The notes under the pieces are model-generated. The model did not search any database, had not been told where the DNA came from, and saw only the letters and a program-made list of their open reading frames with translations. The translations under genes and the position numbers were made by a program. From Amphirosellinia nigrospora (lineage: Eukaryota; Ascomycota; Sordariomycetes; Xylariales; Xylariaceae), in contig SCHM01000001.1 of the NCBI GenBank assembly GCA_004123355.1, positions 2,472,001-2,536,000 on the forward strand: a stretch of 64,000 nt of DNA. Direction: 5' to 3'. The number at the start of each line of letters is the position of its first letter. Position 1 is the stretch's first letter. Positions 21,316-32,405 of this stretch are shown piece after piece.

Positions 21316-23556
21316 TTATATGTGCCTGCAGATTTGTTGATTGGTAAGAGATGCAGATGCTGTTATACAATTACTTGCTGGTTGACAGATCATTTGAGGA
21401 TCCATGCAAAACGTCCCGCCAAACACAACGGCACTGTCGGCTGGAGCCTTCTCCATGATCGCAAACATTGATCTTGAAGGTTGTTTTTTCGTGACCTTTT
21501 GAAGCCTGTCGCAATTTCTTTTGGGACATATTGCATACGGGTCGATCTTGCCAGGCGCCCAAAAATAATTGGGTGATAGTTTGACAGGATCTCTTCCGTG
21601 ACGTGCCGCCAGTCGCCTGATGCAGGACATGGTGGTGATAAGATAGTCGGAGTTGGCAGGAGGAGGATACCAAGTACCGCACCCCGGAGCTTTTGGCATA
21701 ATCGGTTCGGGACTTAAGTTTTTGCATAAAATGCTCACAACCCTATAACCCCTTTCGGCTTCCCAGTTGTCCTTGAGCATCTTGACCCAGTTACCGCTCA
21801 ACCCAGTTGTCATGTCAACCTCTCTCGTCGTGTAAGTCCTTGGAAGTGATGCCAGATCTGTGAAATCGACCCCAGCCAATCGGTCAACGGAGGTAAAGCA
21901 TCTGGGGAATCTTTTACTCGTTCTTGGCCGTAGAAGTATGTCTTCTTTCATTTGAGCAAATGCGTCCGCAAATTGCTTGAAGGTTGTACTTAAGTCCTGG
22001 CTGGGGCTGGTTAAAAAACCGCTACATGTAGCTTTCAGCTGGCTGGCTCTCATATCGTTAAAAGACGGAAAAGATATGAGAGCACGTCCAAATCTCGATC
22101 GAGATTGTATCAGGTGAAGAATAACACATATTTCTGGTAACAACCAGGCCGTCTTCGTTTCAACATTGTATAACAAAGCCAAATTTCGGCATGTCTCGTC
22201 AAGATATTGCTGTGGCTCACGGGCAATGTCGAGTGCTTGCTGTACCGAACGTCCAAATCGGAACTCTGATGAAGCTCCTACGCTGACTGCAAGAGCGGAT
22301 ACGCTAATAGACGGGCTGATGGTTCTCTGCCATTGGATTTGCTTTCCTGATAATGCACGAACGGCGGGGTCGCCATCAACACTCAAGATCTCCTCCGCTT
22401 GAGAATCATCGGTGCCCAGGTGGATCCTCGCGTCCTGGTATAGGCCGAGAAAATGACGTCTGTCTGTTGACAACACTAAATCAATGCACTGGTCCAAAGC
22501 ACCAGTAATAGGTAGGATAGCCAAATTTTGTGCTGTTAAGAGCTTCTGCCATGGAAAGGTCAGAGCCACTGGCGTTCTCAATGACATGCCATTGAACAAC
22601 AGAATCATCGTGGTCGGATATGGAGATTGGGAACACTGCGGTTCGTCGGCCTTTGAGGACAAAGCCATCGAGGTAGGGTAAGGGATAGTCGAACTGAGTC
22701 AGAGCTTGCATTAAAGGAAATGGTAGCTCCACTCCGAGGACGTTTACCGGCCGGGGAGGGATGGGAAAGCCAGTTGCAATAGAAAAGTGACGGAAAAAGT
22801 TATTCCAGCAAGTCCCTTTCTCCTCTAGCACAACGGTATGGCCATGAAGCTGCCGGTGCGTAATCTCAAAATTAGGATATGCCTTGGCGTATTTCAAAGG
22901 AGCCTTCCGAAGGCCGTGGCAATGAACTTTGGCTTTAGCCAATGATACCCACCCTGGGTCGGTTTCTTGAACGCTGTCATTGTCCATGCGAGTTGTAACG
23001 CGATGCTGGAAATACTTTGTTGTGGGCCAGCTACCAATATCCAGACCTCACTGAGGTTCTCAACACTACTTTGGAGAGATATACATGCATCACCTACATC
23101 TTGAGGTACCGCTGAATCTTGTAAGTTGTTGATACTAAACATCAGGTTGTTTACTCACAACAAGGGCTTGGATGACTCCGGAGGGTTAATAACCAGTTCA
23201 AAATATGAAGACCATGTTTTGGCCATTGCCATGTGGTATAGCAGTGAGCGGTATCCGCAAACGCATTCTGATGTGAGCCAGTCACTGTCAAAACGGAGCC
23301 AGCTGAAGTTTCAGGATACTCGTCGTCGAGAAACTCGAAAAACGACTCCAAGTTGACGAGGAACGTAACAGAGCGTTTTGGTTTTTTACTGCTGCTCGTG
23401 TTCCTATTATCAAGAAGGGAATTCTTGACCATAATGCGAAGCTTTTCGGGTCCATGTCCTCGGTACTAAAATGAGCAGTTTGTTCTGTGGCGAATTCCCT
23501 GACATTGACTGCTACCAAATCCTTGGCTGGTTCACGCAATTCCACATTTGCGGTGA
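21316..23556 (-). CDS. uncharacterised fungal protein (GTCW...GFPIPPRP...VQWH family)
   Basis: I recognise a large fungal family of unknown function but no biochemical role. Visible blocks, in order: LREPAKDLVAVNVREFA; VKNSLLDNRNTSSSKKPKRS; CYTTWQWPKHGLHILNWLL; an intron (GTGAGT...ACAAG); ILVAGPQQSISSIALQLAWT; EKGTCWNNFFRHFSIATGF with PIPPRPVNVLGVELPF; GFVLKGRRTAVFP; VVQWHVIENA; LSTDRRHFLGLYQDA; VETKTAWLLPEICVILHLI; VDFTDLASLPRTYTTREVDM; and a C-terminal half with CGTWYPPPANSDYLITTMSC and DSAVVFGGTFCMDP. The 5' exon starts after a TAG acceptor at 23557, so it may be spliced to the upstream module at 23654-24217. Four one-base frame changes occur, mostly at runs (for example GGACCCG near 23450), consistent with assembly indels. 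About 730 residues are visible. Confidence 0.6.
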
Positions 23557-23653
23557 CTAGGAATAGAATGATATATTATGTATTCATCTGTAAGCTTTAA
23601 TTAAGTGACTTCCAAATTTATATAGTGCTCTATTGCTCGAGGGGGCGATGGAG

Positions 23654-24217
23654 TTAACTAACCTTTTTATCAGTCCTCCCAGTACCTTCGACCTTGTCAT
23701 TCATTACCGGCTTTCTATCACGGAATTGACGGCAACTCGAGTCACTTTGTCGTCCATCATCCTTCTTTTGTTGCCAATTATATTCTTCCGCCATCTTGGA
23801 TGTTGAGTCCGGCGGGTGCGGTGGTTGCTGAACAAGCTTGTGCTGGTTGCCCCGATGTTTCCCAGGCCCTTGTCCGGACATCTCACCAGATTTTGAGACG
23901 GATATCTTCAATTTGCTCCTGGGAATGCGCTATTAGCTCGACTAGTTGGATACGCTTCAATTTAACAAGGCAGCTTAATCTGTCAAGCACGGCCCAGGGG
24001 TAGTAATAAGAAATCCATCTTCATCCTACAGAAAGGTTATCAGTTAGTTGAAGCCATCCATGATAGAAGGGCACGACTAATTGGACTGGCTAACTTGGTA
24101 AGTGTATGGCTTAACAGCCGCATCAGGTCCCAAGTGACCTTGGAGCTCTTGACTGATGACGTTCTTGTGTATGTCAAGCTGAGGAATCCAGTATCTGTTC
24201 ATCGGCGTAGAGGGCAT
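23654..24217 (-). CDS. uncharacterised fungal protein (MNRYWIPQLDIHKN motif)
   Basis: It starts MPSTPMNRYWIPQLDIHKNV (ATG 24217), then QELQGHLGPDAAVKPYTYQ. An intron with donor GTTAGC and acceptor TGTAG (24094-24026, 69 nt) joins it to DEDGFLITTPGPCLTD. This opening occurs in many small hypothetical proteins of Sordariomycetes, whose function I do not know. After a frame change the reading goes on as LSCLVKLKRIQLVELIAHSQ and, after a second change at an AAAA run, SGEMSGQGPGKHRGNQHKL and a polar Lys/Gln-rich tail ending DKKVS at 23654. A donor-like GTTAGT or GTTAAC just before the stop could join this exon to the large gene downstream. With the latter donor the phase fits (DKKVI-TANVELREP). 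One gene or two is undecided. Confidence 0.55.
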
Positions 24218-25501
24218 TGTTAAAGACAGCAGAGCTACATACAACTATGAGAAAACATAGAGGCATATATCCAGGATAACTCGAATAGAAGAGTACAAGA
24301 GCCTAGATAGCTTGGGGGATCTAGTAATATATATAGGTAGTCGGAGTGTGCCAAATCTTATTTCAATAGAGATTGTGGCGAAGCTACAATTTGGTTAATC
24401 AAGCAAGCTTCGAGAAATCGACCCGAACTATTTCTCAGCCCACATTCTATCACCATCTACTGCTATTTTACCTTTCCTCCAATAACGAGCTTATGCAACA
24501 CTTTTGGTGACGTCAGTTGCATAAGTTCACCTTGGAGATGCTGTTGTATGGCTCGAATATGTATTAAGCGTTCCGAAGGTGGCGGAGTGTCGTGGCGGAT
24601 TGCAGGCCAAGAGTAATATGCACATTTCTCAACTACCCGCGGTCAAGGACGTAAGTTCACTCAGGTTCGTCAGCCTGCGCATGTTCGAGGAGGCAGAACC
24701 ACGTTGTTCGAGTGCGAGACTTTCCGATGTCCCCTCGTGTTGGGAACCTTCCGTTACAGTAGCCTGATCGTTCCTGAGACACAGCGGATCGTGGACATAT
24801 ACCCCAATCAGTTTATTTATACGCTTTCTCAAGTTGCCGGGTTCACTAGCTCAATCAAACGGAAGCCTAGCGACTATAAAATAAACTATACGGCTACAAC
24901 CAGCATGATAAGTTAGTATATAACTCTCATGCCAAGTTTTTTTTTATTGCTTATAGGTAGTAACGCTAACTCTACTATAGTGTACGCCTCTCAACGAGCT
25001 TCGGGATCAACCCCGCTCGTCGCATTCCAGACCAGTTTCAGGAATATAGGATCACGATTGTTAGCACATAGCTGAAAAGAGTATAGCTCGTAGAGATGTC
25101 TGTTGGCTTTGTCTCGAATACAAATCACCGGGCACTGTGCCGCGTGGGGGCCTGTTGGTAAGAACGCACCGTGCCAATCCATCCAGTAGCATCGTGAGTC
25201 GTTATGCATGTTGGTGCTTCAGCCTCAAATACTCAAATCCCCTGCTTACATGAAAAGCATGGCAGTGTTACATCATTGCTTCTTCCAACGGGGCTTTGGG
25301 TCTATTATCCTTGACCATGAAGCCTCGATCAGTCCCTTCCTAGCCCTCAACTGACCCAACAAAAATCATACTCAAGCTACGTAACCTCGTCTATTATCAC
25401 TGCCTCGTTCATATCTCTTCATTCCCTAGTTTCCTGTTAGTTCTCAGACTAGATCTATCTGGCAATGATATTATAGTTGACCAAAATCCTGTCTTGGAAT
25501 C
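24218..25501. other. intergenic, no gene seen
   Basis: Short open frames near 24579-24830 and 24991-25209 have no recognisable content. The last few hundred bases should contain the promoter of the surface protein at 25502. Confidence 0.4.
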
Positions 25502-26404
25502 ATGCGGTTCTTCGTCACGGCGCTCCTCTGTCTATCAACTCACGTCCCGGTCGAGGCGGCCCAGAAACCCGCCTTCATCTCCCCCAGTGGCAGGACACAA
25601 CGAGCAAAGCGCCGTTCGCTGGAAACTCCCGATGGCCGCTAGGATCGAGCCAGGTTGTCGCGTTCGCCTCGCCGTGGGAGTCATACCGGATTGAGTTCTG
25701 GCAGGGCATCTTATCAGGCGGTGCGCGGAGGTCGACGCAACTGGTTTATAATCGTAAGTTGGATTATGTATAATCGCAACAATAAGACATAAGTTCAGAC
25801 ATAGATATTTCTCTGTGTATATGCTGCTAACAGTCAGTCACCTTCAGAATCAGACGGCGAGACGCTACCCCAGAGCTTCCATTGGACCGTGCAGACGTAC
25901 GATCTGCAACTCTCGCAGTCGCCCGTCTTTTTCTTCTGGCTCTACGATAACCATAACTCGAGCAATCAGCAAAGCTCTCCGAACTTCAACATCACCATCG
26001 GCACCACATCCCCCTCTTCAACAGCTCCGCGATCTACTACTACTCGTAGCGTTTCTTCTCGCCCAACGGCTGCAGCTACCACCACACCCGGGACACCATC
26101 TTCAAGCAGCACCCCAGTCTCAGCGGCCGCTGCTTCTACGGGGCTATCAAGAGGCGCCGCAGCCGGCATAGGGGTCGGCGCTGCGCTCGGTGGGGTGATT
26201 ATTGCCGCGGCCGCGGTTTTCTTGTTCTTGAAGAGACGCCAGCGAAGACAGTCTAGTCAGCAGGGTTCCGAGCCAGCGGGGTATTCATCCGGCTCGCCTG
26301 ATACCGCGGCAGTATATTACACGAAGCCTATCGAGGCGGCTGGGTATGAGCGACCTGTTGAAGCGCCTACTTATCACCACCAGCAGCCTGTCGAGATAGG
26401 GTAG
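25502..26404 (+). CDS. secreted-type single-pass membrane protein with Ser/Thr-rich stalk
   Basis: ATG at 25502 gives MRFFVTALLCLSTHVPVEA, a signal peptide. An extracellular domain follows (SSQVVAFASPWESYRIEFWQ, then after the intron 25754-25847 ETLPQSFHWTVQTYDLQLSQ and PVFFFWLYD). Next come a long Ser/Thr/Pro stalk, one transmembrane helix (GIGVGAALGGVIIAAAAVFL) with a KRRQRR stop-transfer, and a short cytosolic tail with repeated Pro/Tyr/Glu units, ending PVEIG. The layout resembles fungal wall-sensor or Mid2-like proteins, but I cannot name the family. Exon 1 needs one extra C in the C run near 25590 to join the signal peptide to the WQDTTSKAPF frame. This is typical of the indels seen elsewhere in the window. 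The corrected length is 269 aa. Confidence 0.65.
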
Positions 26405-27143
26405 AGGTTGGATCTTATCGTGTATCTTGGACACTCTTCAATCGGCAGCTCCTTGACGGAGCGTTAGAGAGTGAGATTCGGTTCTCTTCGGCGTTGCCTT
26501 CGCGTAAATGACTAGATAGGAAGAGACAGACAATGTTATTGTTTGATCGCACACTGACGTAAATGATTCTTTTGTACAAAACGGCCACAGGATTGAGATC
26601 AAGGGATATTGCCGAGTTTCTCGACGTGACGACGTATCCCTGCTGCTATAGTGATTATCTCATTTCCAAGACGAACAGAATATCGCGAACAACACCTTTA
26701 AAACATCGCGATATCCCACTTTATCTTGTACAGACATTGTGAATTCAACGGCTCAGCCCTTTGGGAGCAAGCTCTTATTTCGTCTGCGCTGTCGCGATCT
26801 CAGAGATACCCATGTAAGCCCGCCCCCAACACGAGCGTCTTGGCCAACTGGAGATCACCCGTGGCGCAGTCAAATCATCGCCCGCATTTACGCGGTATTC
26901 CATACGAGATATAACGGCCAATCCCAATCCCCTGTTACGTCACGACCCAAAGGGGAAATGCAAACAAATAACCTTCGGCGATCCTTCAGGCAGCCGTTTA
27001 AACGACTCCCGCTCACTCACAATCGAGCTGACGCCAGAAACTCTTAAGCTGAAGAGTGAACGCGCTAGCTCGATTGCTAAAGCAGTCAATTGCCACCATT
27101 TCGAGGTATTCTAGTAGTCAATTCGTCAAATTTAACACCGAAC
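26405..27143. other. intergenic, promoter side of AAA ATPase
   Basis: No gene recognised. Open frames at 26726-27047 show no family content. Confidence 0.4.
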
Positions 27144-28807
27144 ATGGCACATCAAAGCAACGGTGGATTCGCGGATGTTCCCGCGTCGTCCGCTATTCCG
27201 GAAACCCCCCACTCCGGCGACGAGGGCGTGGGCGACAGGACAAACGACGCCTGGTTCTCGCACTCGACGGGCAGGCGGATCGACACGGACACATTAATCG
27301 CCGGCTCGCTAGCCCAGCAGTACCCAAGCCTGCAACTCACCATCGCGCCCACGAACAACGGGCTCAACCTGCTGAGCTACGCGGCAGCGGGGCACGCGGT
27401 ATGTCGGGCGATCGCGGAGAAGCCGGGCGGCGGGGGTTTCTCCCCCGTGGCGTGGACGGTCTACGTGCCGCCGATGCGGCGCATCGACGGCGACCCGGGC
27501 GCGCTGGCGCTGAAGCTCAACTTCGGCAAGTTCGAGTACCGCTGGCGCGGGCGGGACTTCCTCGTGTACGTCGTCAACGGGCGCGACGGGACCGAGGCGT
27601 ACGCCGCCTCGACGAACCACTACGTCCTCTCGACGGAGCGCGAGCACGCCGAGTCCCTGCTGCTCGCGGCCGGCAGCTGGGCGAACGAGCTGCACGGCGA
27701 GGTCTGGGTGTTCGACCAGGGCTACTGGCAGAAGAACGCGGAGCTGTTCCGCAGTGTCATGGGGGCGGAGTGGGATAGTGTGATCCTGGACGCCGATATG
27801 AAGAAGGCGATTATTGAGGATCACAGCTCGTTCTTCGACTCGCGGGATACGTATGCGCGGTTGAAGGTGCCTTGGAAGCGCGGTATCATCTACCACGGTC
27901 CCCCCGGTAATGGGAAGACAATTTCGATCAAGGCGACCATGCACATGTTATACGATCGGGAAAATCCTGTGCCGACCATGTATGTGCGGTCTTTGGTTTC
28001 TGTGAGTATCTTCGATTATGTTATGTTCATCTCGAGCATGAGGAAATTGCTGACGTCGGGGTTTCTTGAAAGTTTGCCGGACCCGAGTACGCACTCATGT
28101 CCATCTTCCAGAAAGCGAGGCAGTTCGCTCCTTGCTATTTGGTATTTGAAGATCTAGATAGCATCGTCTCAGACCAAGTTCGTAGCTACTTCTTGAATGA
28201 GGTTGATGGCCTCAAGAACAACGACGGCATCTTCATGATCGGGTCAACAAACCATCTTGACCGATTAGATCCTGGTATTTCGGTAGGTTCATCGTATACA
28301 CTTCTCTGCTTTATTCCATTCCAGTCCTGTCTGTCTTGTGACAGGAGACAGGAAATGCAATGTGTTCATATTGGTCCGCAACGTAGTTACTTAGCTAACC
28401 TACAACAGAAACGACCTTCGCGATTCGACAGGAAGTATTACTTCCCAGACCCAGACCTAGAGCAGCGCATCGCATACTGCAAGTTCTGGCAGGGGAAACT
28501 GGCCAACAACGACGACATCGAGTTCCCCAACAAACTATGCAAGGCCATCGCCGAGATCACGGATAAGTTCAGCTTCGCGTACATTCAGGAGGCATTCGTA
28601 GCAGCCCTGCTAGCCATCGCTCGACGATCGAAGGAAGTGGAACGGCGCAGCGAGGAATCGCTGACGCGGGATGTGGGCGAGGGTTGGTTGGATGTTTGTG
28701 GCGGCGGTGATGATGGCCATCACGGCGATTTAGACGACCTGCCCCTGTGGGTCGAGATCAAGAAGCAGATTGAGACACTACGCGAGGGCATGGAGTCTAA
28801 GACATGA
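27144..28807 (+). CDS. fungal AAA ATPase (proximal AAA type)
   Basis: A complete, frame-clean gene of 488 aa in three exons: 27144-28001, 28073-28282 and 28409-28807. Both introns are GT...AG (71 and 126 nt) and keep phase. The N-terminal domain (residues 1-240) has YRWRGRDFLVYVVN and ELHGEVWVFDQGYW, characteristic of a widespread fungal group. The AAA core follows: Walker A GPPGNGKT at 252-259, FAGPEYALMSIF, Walker B VFEDLD at 310-315, a sensor-1 region MIGSTNHLDRLDPG, and an arginine-finger-like segment RPSRFDRKYYFPDP. The lid ends near residue 420, and the tail is acidic and His/Gly-rich. It resembles Bcs1/spastin relatives but has no transmembrane segment. The cellular role is unknown. 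Codon use is strongly GC3-rich in exon 1 compared with neighbouring genes. Confidence 0.85.
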
Positions 28808-29561
28808 GATGACATTTGTTAGCAACAGAGATTCTTGACTGTAGGTGGGTTGAACAGACTTCCTCTCCGTCAGGCAAACATCATCTGGTTGAGCATGAAA
28901 GCCGGCATTTATTTCATAGGAGTAACCAATAGTTTATGTATTACTTGCTTATTTCAAGAAGAAAATTTCAAGTCAACAACTCCGTTATCTGTAATGGGTG
29001 ACACAGTCCTTTCTTACTAACAAATGGCTGCGCTACACAAAGGTGATACAGTCGCTTGATGGAACCCTGCCGTAGCGATCTAGTCGGGAGAGGCCCTCTG
29101 CGTCGAGCCGAAACATCCCTTAGGTCAGCCCGGTTATGTTTCTATTGTCAGCCAGGTGATGTGTCAACAAGAGTCGTGAGTCTCGCCTCACATAATCCTC
29201 ATCATAATGAGAGAATCACCCGTTTTCTTCGCCTCTGGTGTTGCCACGGCCCTCGACTCTCACAATCACCCACAACGCTTGGGGGATGGTGTTACACGCT
29301 ACAAGCATCAACCATCGCACCTTAATCAACATACAACGCCAACATCGCCCCAGCAACACCTGCCTCTTCAGGCGGAGACAAGATGAGCCGGTACCGGGAG
29401 CATAAAAGGTCGCGACAGCAGCGTTATAGCGTACTCTCCAACTACTCTCCCTCAATAATCTGCGACGGGCGGTACGACGATTGCCTTGATACGTTCGCCC
29501 CCCCCCCCCCCCCCCCTCTCTTCTACCCTAGCCAGCTCTCCCTTCGAGCGTGGCGCCTACC
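28808..29561. other. intergenic with a 19-base C run
   Basis: A poly-C tract occupies 29498-29516, 45 bp before the next predicted start. No gene seen. Confidence 0.5.
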
Positions 29562-30053
29562 ATGTGCTACGAGCGATACAAGGGGTACACGGTCTGCAGC
29601 CACGAGGACCCGCAGGCCACGCCGACGAACTCGAAGCCGTGCTGTGATTTCTACACGACGGGCTCCTGTCCGCAGGGGAAGCACTACGTGATCGTGTCCG
29701 AGGAGAGCACGCAGACGCCGTGCCCGGCGTGTCTGCGGCTGGAGCGCTGCCTGCTCGACACCATCGGCAACCTCGGGCATGGGGAGTGGACCTCCGCGAC
29801 GTGGATGCTGTGGTACCGCATCGGCTGGGTTTTCCGGGATCCCTTGCTCAGCATCGACATCGCGTTTGTCCAGGAGACCTTGTATCAGGAGATGTATTCG
29901 TGGGCCGGCCCGCGCCACAACCAGCAGACCATCGTCCTCCATTGGATAGGCGTTTTCGAAGAGTTCAAGGACTGGCTGCGCGGGAGGCTCGGGAAGAGGG
30001 ACGCCCACGGCCGCCCTTACTTCCCACCCGGCGAGGAAAGGGGGTCCGGATAG
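29562..30053 (+). CDS. small Cys-containing protein, unknown function
   Basis: A 163-aa open frame from ATG 29562 (MCYERYKGYTVCSHEDPQ) to TAG 30053. The first 70 residues hold ten Cys, with CCDFYTTGSCPQGKHYV and TPCPACLRLERC; these spacings could bind metal. The rest is Trp-rich and probably helical (WYRIGWVF, EEFKDWLRGRLGKR). There is no signal peptide. The GC-rich third positions match the AAA gene upstream, and a long antisense frame here (29523-30182) is a side effect of that. I do not recognise a family. It may continue by splicing to the frame at 30203, but no good donor was found. Confidence 0.45.
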   Translation: MCYERYKGYTVCSHEDPQATPTNSKPCCDFYTTGSCPQGKHYVIVSEESTQTPCPACLRLERCLLDTIGNLGHGEWTSATWMLWYRIGWVFRDPLLSIDIAFVQETLYQEMYSWAGPRHNQQTIVLHWIGVFEEFKDWLRGRLGKRDAHGRPYFPPGEERGSG

Positions 30054-30202
30054 AAAAGAAAAAGGTCTTACAGCACCTAGTGCGATGGACGTGTGAGTCA
30101 TCGTTCCTTTCCGTACATTCGGATCTACCTCATCGATACCTACGTGAGAGAATACGAGTGCTGGGGACACAACAACTAACACGGATTATTTCAGTGATCA
30201 AC

Positions 30203-30400
30203 ATGGCACAGGGCAGATTCGACTGGCTCGATATTCCGCTCTTCAGGGATGGTCTAGACATGGCTTTTAATGACTTGATCTACCAGTGGGACACGCATTT
30301 CCTAGAAGAGCCTGGCTGGGACTTTGCGAAGGAGGAATTCACCAGGTATTGGGTGCACTGGTTTAGAAAGATAGGCAAGGCTCTAAAGCAAGGGGAGTAA
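30203..30400 (+). CDS. short ORF or terminal exon, unknown function
   Basis: A 65-residue frame opens with ATG 30203 just after a good acceptor-like TATTTCAG (ending 30194). It reads MAQGRFDWLDIPLFRDGLDM and ends KIGKALKQGE. Trp/Phe-rich content is similar in flavour to the C-terminal half of the protein at 29562, so it may be its last exon. Nothing identifies a function. Confidence 0.3.
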   Translation: MAQGRFDWLDIPLFRDGLDMAFNDLIYQWDTHFLEEPGWDFAKEEFTRYWVHWFRKIGKALKQGE

Positions 30401-31139
30401 GGGGGTCCAATCAGCTGAACGGGTAGCAATATTTGTTAGTACTCCTGCCGTGCCCCTAAACACTGAACATTCACCGTAACCTTACCTGTAAACCTTTTCT
30501 ACAGATCTACTTCTCCAATAACGAAGCTGATAATAAAAGAGCCAGTTAATCGATTCTTGATTGATTTAATACGTATTCGATATCTCACAATAAAAAAGCA
30601 ACAATCACACCGGTCTCATAACGCCCAGAGTCAAGAGTGCATATAGCAGTTGGATAAGAGTTACCAGGCACCTAACTTGAATGAAGGACTAAACGAGGGC
30701 CCAAAAATCAAGCAGCGCATATTCCCAGAGTCAAAAGGAAATGTCAGATAGGCAAAGAGTGGAAGTTTGCGATAAGGAGTTGATGCTATGTACGACTAAA
30801 TGTTGGGAATTCACAGTTGAGTGGCTAGGTACCGACTCAATTCCCCAGAGTATCTAGTCGCCACTTAGTCTTATCTAAGTGACATTAGATCACCGCTCAA
30901 ACTTGATGCGAAATCCGATACTCCCGTAAAAGCAACGAAATTTAATTTCCACAGAGTTGTGAAACTAATTAAGAAGCGAGCCTGCTCCCCAAACTAATAA
31001 ATCAAGCGTTATTAGACTTTCCCTCGGCTAGCATACGCCATATTTCCGTTTCCTAACTCATCGCAACTTCCTGAGACACGGTTGTAGATTGTAAGCATTT
31101 TCTTAGTCTCGAAAATCATCACGACGAATGGTCACCACC
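30401..31139. other. intergenic, no gene seen
   Basis: Precedes the solo LTR; ordinary AT-leaning sequence with no gene content. Confidence 0.4.
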
Positions 31140-31284
31140 TGCCAGGAACAGGGATCAGGGACCAGTTAGACAAAGAGACTCCTCGTATATAGCCATATGG
31201 TCACGTAGAGCCCACGGAGATGACTTCACTGGTCCTCTGTGCAACAACAGATGTTTACACCCTACCCTTGCGTGGATCGTGACA
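31140..31284 (-). mobile_element. solo LTR (145 bp)
   Basis: On the minus strand it runs from TGTCACGATCC to GTTCCTGGCA. It is flanked by a perfect 5-bp target duplication CCACC (31135-31139 and 31285-31289). It is the same family as the LTR at 2337-2503. No internal coding region accompanies it, so it is a recombined relic; the superfamily cannot be assigned. Confidence 0.85.
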
Positions 31285-31454
31285 CCACCCAATTCTAGTC
31301 AAATTTATGGTTTCCTGAATTCACAACTTTCCGAGGAATCGCCATTTGCTAACGCACGAGCCTGATTTAGCACATCTGATGGAGATGTTGCCGCTCCTGC
31401 CAAATTCTGGAACTTGATGAAATGGAACCTGCCATCGACGTATTGACAGTGGGC

Positions 31455-32405
31455 CTATTCAATTCTTGAAGCGCCTCTATTCTCTTCGCCGATTTGAGTT
31501 TGACATCGAGCTTTAGTCTTCTCAATTTCGAGAACATCCAACGTTGCGAGATCGTTTAAGTGCAACATAATACCCCGTATCATCCTCTTGCTCTGCTTGT
31601 GAAGATGAAAGCTCTCAACATGCTCTTCCTCTCCGTTCGGCGGTATATCACACGCGTCATCTTGATGTGCTTTAAGCTTGAGTTTATTCAAACTCGTCCA
31701 TCTAGATAGACATTTTCCGACAAATAGCCACTCCCTATTCGTGAGCCCAGGACCATTTTCGGCTTCAATTTCAACACACTGTATTTTGTGTAGTAGATCA
31801 TTGTTGAGTGGCTTTGGAGGTTTCGCCGCACTAGCCGAACTCTTATTACCTTTGCCGTGGAAGAAAAGAGTGAGTTGTCGAAATGAGTAACCAAAAAGGG
31901 TCATCATGTTTGTGATATAGCCGCGGTAAATGTTCCGATGACTAATAGATGGGTCTGCTCGAAGACTGAGACTGTCGATGTTTGCATCAAAGGGGAGGGT
32001 GTGTCGTAAAGGCCGTCCGTAACACTTAATCGCCTGAGCTCTTGTAAAGCTACAGATCTGGAAGGAAGATATGCTAGCCCAGGACCGTGGTTTGTAGAAT
32101 ATGATCGCGGGAGGTCCAGCGCGCCATATAGTGTAGGGGCTTACAGGGTAGGAGATGAGACCCTGAAGCTTATATGGCTCGTTTAAGTATTTGATGATAT
32201 GAAGCACGATCTCATTCGGCAGAGATACTGGCCGGAGCTCGGGGAACGTTCCGCTAGGGGACGAAGGCGTAGGAATAGTAGTGATATCGCCGATACACGT
32301 CTTGTTGGATAGAAAAAAATCTGTATATTTTCGCCAGATTTCCGACATTTCTTTTGGAAACGGGGCGCGTAGTGTCAGCACGTTTGAGGGTTGAACTTCC
32401 GCCAT
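31455..32405 (-). CDS. F-box/2EXR-like protein, unknown function
   Basis: A 316-aa frame from ATG 32405 (MAEVQPSNVLTLRAPFPKEM) to 31455; the open frame extends upstream to 32537 but without an ATG. Residues 54-74, FPELRPVSLPNEIVLHIIKYL, look like the start of a 2EXR domain or an F-box. They are followed by FQICSFTRAQAIKCYGRPLR and, further on, LTNREWLFVGKCLSRWTSL. Such proteins usually act as adaptors or are of unknown role. No catalytic motif is visible. The frame is intact and intronless as read. A GT...AG intron upstream (about 32585-32534) might add a 5' exon, but that exon reaches a stop. Confidence 0.5.
   Translation of the reverse strand: MAEVQPSNVLTLRAPFPKEMSEIWRKYTDFFLSNKTCIGDITTIPTPSSPSGTFPELRPVSLPNEIVLHIIKYLNEPYKLQGLISYPVSPYTIWRAGPPAIIFYKPRSWASISSFQICSFTRAQAIKCYGRPLRHTLPFDANIDSLSLRADPSISHRNIYRGYITNMMTLFGYSFRQLTLFFHGKGNKSSASAAKPPKPLNNDLLHKIQCVEIEAENGPGLTNREWLFVGKCLSRWTSLNKLKLKAHQDDACDIPPNGEEEHVESFHLHKQSKRMIRGIMLHLNDLATLDVLEIEKTKARCQTQIGEENRGASRIE

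Noticed and set aside
23800-24003. 67-codon plus-strand frame (MLSPAGAVVAEQACAGC...)
   Set aside because: Antisense to the MNRYWIPQLD gene, which has family support.
27309-27944. 211-codon minus-strand frame opposite the AAA ATPase
   Set aside because: Antisense shadow caused by the high GC3 of the true gene.
29523-30182. 219-codon minus-strand open frame
   Set aside because: A shadow of the GC-rich plus-strand gene at 29562-30053; biased, repetitive composition and no family-like content.
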